NCBI GenBank assembly: GCA_050330975.1
Contig: JBHJHK010000459.1
Span: 1-10,181, forward strand
From: JBHJHK01 sp050330975
GTDB lineage: Bacteria > Pseudomonadota > Gammaproteobacteria > Competibacterales > Competibacteraceae
Direction: 5' to 3'
Length of the DNA: 10,181 bases
Shown: in pieces, positions 5,883 to 10,181 of the stretch
Layout: each line of letters opens with the position of its first letter
How positions within the stretch are numbered: position 1 is the stretch's first letter
Notes under the pieces: model-generated
The model's database searches: none
The model's input: only the letters and a program-made list of their open reading frames with translations
What the model was told of the DNA's origin: nothing
Position numbers and translations under genes: made by a program

Positions 5883-5905
5883 CCACGGCGTTAATGGACT
5901 ATGCT
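5883..5905 (+). promoter_or_regulatory. Third operator-like copy and possible aldehyde dehydrogenase promoter
   Basis: The minus strand of 5883-5895 reads ATTAACGCCGTGG, matching ATTAACGCCTTGG at 5790-5802 at 12 of 13 bases in opposite orientation. Just after it is TATGCT (5900-5905), a plausible -10 about 30 nt upstream of the dehydrogenase ATG; no good -35 is seen. Its placement suggests that one regulator controls both divergent transcripts. The rest of 5749-5935 shows no reading frame I can support. Confidence 0.4.
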
Positions 5906-5935
5906 AGGGGTAATAAACCCTCTTGAGAGCTGTCC

Positions 5936-7444
5936 ATGGCCTCCTTTACTCCTGCCACCGCTGCCCACTGGCAAGCCCGCGCCGCCGCCTTGACCTTCGA
6001 GGGTCGGGCCTTCATTGACGGCGACTACGTCGCCGCTGAAGGCGGCGCCACCTTTGAGAGCGTCAACCCCGCCAACGGTGCCGTATTGACCGCCGTGGCT
6101 CGCTGTACCGCCGCCGACGTCGACCGGGCCGTGGCCGTGGCCAGGGGTTGTTTTGAGCGGGGCGACTGGGCCCGCCAGCCCCCCTTGGCCCTCAAAAAGG
6201 TCCTCCAGCGCTGGGCGGCCCTCATCGAGGCCCACGGCGAGGAGCTCGCCCTGTTGGAAACCTTGGATATGGGCAAGCCCATCAAGGATAGCTCGACCAT
6301 CGACATTCCCCTGACGGCCCGGGCCATGGGTTGGTATGGGGAGGCCATCGACAAGGTCTACGACGAGATCGCCCCCACCGGCCCCGACGCCCTGGGGTTG
6401 ATCACCCGGGAGCCCGTGGGGGTGGTGGGGGTCATCGTGCCGTGGAACTTCCCCTTGCTCATGGCCGCCTGGAAGTTGGCCCCGGCCTTGGCCGCCGGCA
6501 ACAGCGTAGTCCTCAAGCCCTCGGAGAAGTCGCCCCTGTCGGCCCTTCGCCTGGCGGCCTTGGGGCTAGAGGCGGGTCTGCCCAAAGGTGTCCTCAACGT
6601 GGTGCCGGGCTTTGGAGCCGAGGCTGGTGAAGCCATGGCCCGGCACATGGATGTGGATTGTCTGGCCTTCACCGGGTCCACTGCCACCGGCAAGCGGCTG
6701 TTGGTGTGCGCCGGGGAATCCAATATGAAGCGGGTGTGGCTGGAGTGCGGCGGCAAGACCCCCAACGTGGTGTTCGCCGACTGTCGGGATCTGGACGCCG
6801 CCGCCAAGGCCGCCGCCGGGGCGATTTTCTTCAACCAGGGGGAAGTGTGCACCGCCGGGTCGCGGCTGCTCGTGGACCGCCGCATCAAAGACCAGTTGTT
6901 GGAGCGGGTGCTGCAGGTTGGCCAGCAACTGGCCGTGGGGGATCCCCTGGATCCCGCCACCCAGATGGGGGCCATCGTCGACGCCGTCCAACTCCAGCGG
7001 GTGTTGCGCTACCTCGACCAGGGCCGGGCGGCCGGTGCCCGATTGGTGTTGGGGGGGGAACAGGTACGCCGGGACAGCGGTGGTTATTTCATCGCCCCCA
7101 CGGTGTTTGACGCCGTGGACAATGGGATGACCATCGCCCGGGAGGAGATCTTTGGCCCGGTGCTGGCCACCATCCCCTTCGACGACCCCGACGAGGCCTT
7201 GGCCATCGCCAACGACACCCCCTACGGGCTCGCCGCCGCGTTGTGGACCAGCGACATCAACAAGGCCCACCGCAGTGCCCAGCGCCTCAAGGCCGGCACG
7301 GTATGGGTCAATTGCTTCGACGAGAGCAATATTCTGGTGCCCTTTGGCGGCTTTAAGCAGTCGGGGATTGGCCGGGACAATTCCCTCCACGCCCTGGAAA
7401 AGTACACCGAACTCAAATCCACTTGGATTAGTTTGGCTCCCTGA
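5936..7444 (+). CDS. puuC: Gamma-glutamyl-gamma-aminobutyraldehyde / 4-aminobutyraldehyde dehydrogenase
   Basis: The 502-residue product aligns by eye along its length with E. coli PuuC and Pseudomonas KauB/PauC. These NAD(P)-dependent dehydrogenases oxidise the aldehydes made from putrescine and other polyamines. Catalytic parts are intact: PWNF with Asn171, VLKPSE with Lys194, FTGS (245-248), Glu270 in LECGGK, the nucleophile Cys305 in NQGEVCTAG, and EEIFGP (403-408). Family-typical segments such as SNMKRVWLE and the LHALEKYTELKSTWISL tail support PuuC over general aldehyde dehydrogenases. The ATG at 5936 has a modest GAGAG 7 to 8 nt upstream. It is divergent from the aminotransferase and 37 bp ahead of the gamma-glutamyl ligase, which places it between both possible putrescine routes. 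It should be cytoplasmic. Substrate choice between free and gamma-glutamylated aldehyde cannot be read from the sequence. Confidence 0.9.
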   Translation: MASFTPATAAHWQARAAALTFEGRAFIDGDYVAAEGGATFESVNPANGAVLTAVARCTAADVDRAVAVARGCFERGDWARQPPLALKKVLQRWAALIEAHGEELALLETLDMGKPIKDSSTIDIPLTARAMGWYGEAIDKVYDEIAPTGPDALGLITREPVGVVGVIVPWNFPLLMAAWKLAPALAAGNSVVLKPSEKSPLSALRLAALGLEAGLPKGVLNVVPGFGAEAGEAMARHMDVDCLAFTGSTATGKRLLVCAGESNMKRVWLECGGKTPNVVFADCRDLDAAAKAAAGAIFFNQGEVCTAGSRLLVDRRIKDQLLERVLQVGQQLAVGDPLDPATQMGAIVDAVQLQRVLRYLDQGRAAGARLVLGGEQVRRDSGGYFIAPTVFDAVDNGMTIAREEIFGPVLATIPFDDPDEALAIANDTPYGLAAALWTSDINKAHRSAQRLKAGTVWVNCFDESNILVPFGGFKQSGIGRDNSLHALEKYTELKSTWISLAP

Positions 7445-7481
7445 GCGTCCCCGTTTTGGGGTGTTGCCCCGCGAAGAATCC

Positions 7482-8873
7482 ATGAACAACCCTGCAGAAT
7501 CTCCCTTTGCCGCCGAATGTGAGGCCTTTTGGGCCCGTCACCCCGCGGTCGATGGCGTCGAACTCTTACTCCCCGACACCAACGCCGTGCTGCGGGGCAA
7601 GTGGCTAGCCGGGGATGCTCGGTCTTCTCTGGTCCAGGGCAGGGTCAAACTGCCCCGTTCTGTGTTTGCCATCGACGTCTGGGGGGGCGAGGTGGTGGAA
7701 AGCCGCCTGATCTTTGAGACCGGTGACCGGGACGGCGTGTGCATGGCGATCCCCGGCACCCTCAAGCCCGTCCCCTGGCGCACCGATGGGGCCCAGGTGT
7801 TGCTCACCATGGTGGAGGCCAGTGGCGAGCCCTTTTTTGGCGACCCCCGCCAGCAGCTAGGGGCGGCGGTGGCCCGCCTCCGAGCCCGGGGTCTTGCCCC
7901 GGTGGTGGCCATGGAGTTGGAGTTTTACCTGGTGGATGTGGCCCACGGGGTGCCCCGACCACCGGTGGCACCCGGGGGCGAGCGCCGGGAAGCCCCCCAG
8001 CTCTACGGTATCGACGAGTTGCGGGCCTTCGACGACTTCTTCGCCGCCCTGCGCCGTGCCTGCCGTTGTCAGGATTTGCCGTTGGACGCCCTGGTGGCCG
8101 AATATTCTCCGGGGCAATACGAGGTCAACCTCCACCACGTCAAGGATCCCCTGCTGGCCGCCGACCAGTTGGTGATGCTCAAGCGCGCCGTGCGGGAGAC
8201 CGCCCGGTCCTTTGGGTTGGCGGCGACCTTCATGGCCAAGCCCTACGGCGGGGAGGCGGGCAGTGGACTCCACGTCCATGTGAGTCTGATGGACCGCGGG
8301 GGGGTCAATGCCCTGGCCCGGGAGGAGGTGGTACCCCCTGGGGCCTTGGCATCGGAGGTGCGTCTCGGACCGCTATTGCGCCACGCCGTGGGGGGGCTAT
8401 TGGCCAGCATGGGGGACGCCATGGCCCTGTTTGCCCCCCACGCCAACTCCTACCGCCGTTTCCAGGCCCACACCCTGGCCCCCCTGGCCCCTACCTGGGG
8501 TTATGACAACCGCACGGCGGCGGTGCGCATCCCCGCCTGCGGTGCCGAGGCCCGGCGTTTAGAGCATCGGGTGGCGGGGGCCGACGCCAATCCCTATTTG
8601 GTGTTGGCAGCCATCTTAGGGGGGATCGAGTGGGGTTTGGAGCGCGCCGTAGAGCCACCACCGGCGGTGGTGGGGGATGGCTACCTCTGTGGCCACGGCT
8701 TGCCCCGCACCTGGGAGGCCGCCCTAGAGGCCTTTGAGCAGTCGGCTTTTATCGCCGAGACCTTTGGCGTTCCCTATCGCCACCTGTTCCACGCCTGCAA
8801 ACGTCAGGAGTTGGATCTCCTGAGTCGGCGGGTCAGCGACGTGGAGTATGCTAGCTACCTTCAAGTGGTGTAG
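7482..8873 (+). CDS. puuA: Gamma-glutamylpolyamine synthetase (glutamine synthetase family)
   Basis: The 463-residue product belongs to the PuuA/SpuI branch of the glutamine synthetase superfamily, which joins glutamate to the amine of putrescine or similar amines using ATP. Active-site elements are present: MELEFYL (Glu145, Glu147), the metal-binding EYSPGQYEVNL (Glu207, Glu214), GSGLHVHVSL (His264), NSYRR (322-326), NRTAAVRIP (343-351) and RRLEHR with ADANPYL (358-372). The regulatory adenylylation loop of housekeeping GlnA is not evident, in line with a catabolic role. The frame is open far upstream, but that part overlaps the dehydrogenase. The ATG at 7482, with GAAG just upstream and only 37 bp after the previous stop, fits an operon. 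The partner PuuB-type oxidase and PuuD-type hydrolase are not in the window. Other amines (ethanolamine, alkylamines, spermidine) are possible substrates, so the symbol marks the family rather than proven specificity. Confidence 0.82.
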   Translation: MNNPAESPFAAECEAFWARHPAVDGVELLLPDTNAVLRGKWLAGDARSSLVQGRVKLPRSVFAIDVWGGEVVESRLIFETGDRDGVCMAIPGTLKPVPWRTDGAQVLLTMVEASGEPFFGDPRQQLGAAVARLRARGLAPVVAMELEFYLVDVAHGVPRPPVAPGGERREAPQLYGIDELRAFDDFFAALRRACRCQDLPLDALVAEYSPGQYEVNLHHVKDPLLAADQLVMLKRAVRETARSFGLAATFMAKPYGGEAGSGLHVHVSLMDRGGVNALAREEVVPPGALASEVRLGPLLRHAVGGLLASMGDAMALFAPHANSYRRFQAHTLAPLAPTWGYDNRTAAVRIPACGAEARRLEHRVAGADANPYLVLAAILGGIEWGLERAVEPPPAVVGDGYLCGHGLPRTWEAALEAFEQSAFIAETFGVPYRHLFHACKRQELDLLSRRVSDVEYASYLQVV

Positions 8874-9405
8874 AACCACGTCCCTCGACGTTGGCGACGG
8901 TGCGGTCGATGCGCTCGGCTAGGCGCTCCACTGCCCGGCGGGTCAAGCGCTCTTGGGGGCCCTTGATCTCCAGGGTGTAGTCACCCACCCAGCGGCCGCT
9001 TTTGACCTCCACCATCCGCACGAGAAGATACACAAACAAAAAGCTCGGCTTGTGGACTTTACCCACCACGGCGTAGTCGGCCTCCAGGGTCTGCCCCACG
9101 GCGGCCAGCTCTTGGGGGCGCTCAAACAAGTAGCCCACGGCGACGTTGGCGGCCTCGGCTTCAGCCGTCACCGACACCAGCTGGGCGATCTGCTCCCGGT
9201 TCAAGGTCTCTTCCAGCAAAGGTTTGATGGAAGCCGTGCGCTCGAGCTCTTCGGGAGTGCGGGGGTCCAACGTCAAATCGTTGAGTTCAAAGGCCATGAC
9301 GGCGATGTGGGGAGCAGTCGGGGCGGGCGAAGCGCCGGCGGCGGTGGCCAGCAGCAGAGCCACTAGTGAGCCGACGGCCCCGAGGGCGCGGTGCGAAGAA
9401 ACCAT
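8851..9405 (-). CDS. Exported DUF2380-like protein
   Basis: The 184-residue product begins with a clear signal peptide: a short basic start, a hydrophobic core (LGAVGSLVALLLATA), and a likely cleavage after AGA at about residue 25. It should be periplasmic. The mature part opens with IAVMAFELNDLTLDP (34-48), then LLEETL, and has EADYAVVGKVHKPSFLFVYLLVRMVEVKSG (109-137). This pattern resembles DUF2380 proteins, whose 'PHIAV..FEL' start and 'DY.V.G.V.K.S....L.V.....' core recall TolB- or CsgG-like lipoprotein domains. No function is established to my knowledge. The start is firm: AAAGGAG lies 8 nt before the ATG. The 3' end overlaps the convergent glutamine-synthetase-like gene by 23 bp. The upstream same-strand neighbour is a membrane protein. 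Confidence 0.72.
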   Translation of the reverse strand: MVSSHRALGAVGSLVALLLATAAGASPAPTAPHIAVMAFELNDLTLDPRTPEELERTASIKPLLEETLNREQIAQLVSVTAEAEAANVAVGYLFERPQELAAVGQTLEADYAVVGKVHKPSFLFVYLLVRMVEVKSGRWVGDYTLEIKGPQERLTRRAVERLAERIDRTVANVEGRGSTPLEGS

Positions 9406-9413
9406 GGTGAGGA

Positions 9414-9452
9414 CTCCTTTGGGGTTGATTTATCGGCCCAGGATAACCCCAA
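9414..9452 (-). promoter_or_regulatory. Inverted repeat next to the DUF2380 gene ribosome binding site
   Basis: AAAGGAG (9420-9414 on the minus strand) is the strong ribosome site of the DUF2380-like gene. Immediately upstream is a perfect 8-bp inverted repeat: 9419-9426 (TTGGGGTT) and 9445-9452 (AACCCCAA) with an 18-nt loop. The stem shares two bases with the ribosome site. It could be an operator, or an mRNA hairpin that limits translation. Confidence 0.45.
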
Positions 9453-9513
9453 TGATCTTCCGGAAAACAGTCTGCCCTGGCGATGGCCCCGCCGTTGGGT
9501 ACCTCCACCGCCA

Positions 9514-9533
9514 TCCCCCGGAGTCTTGGGGGA
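9514..9533. terminator. Hairpin downstream of the membrane protein gene
   Basis: TCCCCC (9514-9519) and GGGGGA (9528-9533) form a 6-bp stem with an 8-nt loop, 14 nt beyond the membrane protein stop codon. No T-run follows on the minus strand, so termination is uncertain. Within the 142-bp gap 9406-9547 the only other signal is the inverted repeat near the DUF2380 gene. Confidence 0.35.
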
Positions 9534-9547
9534 GTCGCGCCGAAGAA

Positions 9548-10181
9548 TTAACGGGACCCGAAGTAAAACAATACCAACATCAAGGTGAGTTCCTGCATCC
9601 ACATGGGCATGGTCTCTAGCTCCCCCAGCAGCCCCTCCAGCAACAAGATCAGCCCCAACAACACAATGATCAAAGCCTTGAGGTGCATAAACCCATGGCC
9701 TAACAACCGCCATAGGTGCTTGAAAAACCCCTTGGGGGGAGGTTGGGACGCCGCCGTCGAGCGAGGGCGGGGTCGCAGCCAATAGCCGCTGGTGTAGATC
9801 AGCACCACCACCACGGTGGTGGCCGCCGGCGAACTCAACAGTTCCCCCCGCTGGAAGAGGACTACGGCGGTGATGAGGAACGAGACAAAAATAATGCTGC
9901 GGATGGTGTTGGTGGGCAACCACAGGGGATTGGGGGCGTGTTCCACCACCCCGTGGCTCGCCAAGCGCTCGGCTAACTTGGGCGGCAGAGCCACCGAGGG
10001 GCGCTGGGCAAAGTAGTGGGCGAGGACGATCAACAACGTTTCACTGAGCAACAGCCCCGGCGATTGACCCGACAAAATTTGGTCGATGACCAAGATCACC
10101 ACGATCAAAGCCAACAGGGCGCGGATACTGCCCGGGGGGAGTGCCAGGGGACGGGGGGCTTCGATGGCATTGCCTCGGGAA
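9548..10181 (-). CDS. Multi-pass membrane protein, unknown function (5' end beyond right edge)
   Basis: The frame is open from the right edge to a TAA at 9550-9548, giving 210 visible residues. The first visible part reads SRGNAIEAPR PLALPPGSIR ALLAL, so the start lies outside the window; an in-frame TTG at 10114 would begin inside the first membrane helix and is unlikely. About six hydrophobic segments are seen, with cores ALIVVILVIDQIL, LSETLLIVLAHYF, IIFVSFLITAVVLF, TTVVVVLIYTSGYWL, LKALIIVLLGLILLLEGLL and LTLMLVLFYFGS. A basic, Pro-rich loop (RPRPRSTAASQPPPKG) precedes the fifth. I do not recognise the family. The same-strand DUF2380-like gene lies 142 bp downstream and could be a partner in the envelope. 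Confidence 0.75.
   Translation of the reverse strand, partial: SRGNAIEAPRPLALPPGSIRALLALIVVILVIDQILSGQSPGLLLSETLLIVLAHYFAQRPSVALPPKLAERLASHGVVEHAPNPLWLPTNTIRSIIFVSFLITAVVLFQRGELLSSPAATTVVVVLIYTSGYWLRPRPRSTAASQPPPKGFFKHLWRLLGHGFMHLKALIIVLLGLILLLEGLLGELETMPMWMQELTLMLVLFYFGSR

Noticed and set aside
7152..7481. N-terminal extension of the gamma-glutamyl ligase
   Set aside because: This part overlaps the dehydrogenase in another frame and reads as Pro/Thr/Ser-rich shadow sequence. The ATG at 7482 gives the normal family length.
10112..10114. TTG at 10114 as the start of the membrane protein
   Set aside because: The frame is open to the right edge with a plausible PPGSIRALLAL lead-in, and the TTG falls within the first membrane helix.

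Overview
The window looks like a high-GC proteobacterial chromosome segment, most likely gammaproteobacterial. This rests on gene content: SpuC-, PuuC- and PuuA-type polyamine catabolism genes, an MsbA/HlyB-type ABC exporter and a DUF2380-like exported protein. TTG is used heavily for leucine, and poly-G/poly-C runs are common. I see no rRNA, tRNA, CRISPR array, IS element or phage gene.

Left part (1-1184). Two genes are read leftward. At the edge is the 5' end of a gene (start at 305, good ribosome binding site) encoding a proline-rich, apparently disordered N-terminus. It runs into a perfect pentapeptide repeat (PASGR) made by a 15-bp tandem DNA repeat at positions 1-60. Upstream of it lies a membrane-anchored FHA protein (440-1006). 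A 178-bp AT-richer divergent region separates this pair from the next block.

Middle part (1185-4356). Two genes are read rightward: a fused TMD-NBD ABC exporter with all ATPase motifs, then a RimK/glutathione-synthase-like ATP-grasp enzyme with a TTG start. The substrate is not known. A coding-looking stretch overlaps the ATP-grasp stop codon (GTGA) and breaks at a G6 run, which suggests the remnant of a third gene.

Polyamine block (4357-8873). A SpuC-type putrescine:pyruvate aminotransferase is read leftward. Divergent from it are a PuuC/KauB-type aldehyde dehydrogenase and a PuuA/SpuI-type gamma-glutamylpolyamine synthetase, 37 bp apart and probably co-transcribed. Together they would turn putrescine into 4-aminobutyrate or its gamma-glutamyl form. 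The 187-bp divergent promoter region carries three copies of an AACGCC(T/G)TG motif, two of them flanking a perfect TATAAT, so a shared regulator is likely. The aminotransferase N-terminus contains an exact in-frame 24-bp tandem duplication.

Right part (8851-10181). Two genes are read leftward: a secreted DUF2380-like protein whose 3' end overlaps the glutamine-synthetase-like gene by 23 bp, and a multi-pass membrane protein whose 5' end lies beyond the right edge.

The most original items are the PASGR-repeat protein, the orphan ABC exporter/ATP-grasp pair with its broken third reading frame, and the operator-like array in the polyamine promoter.
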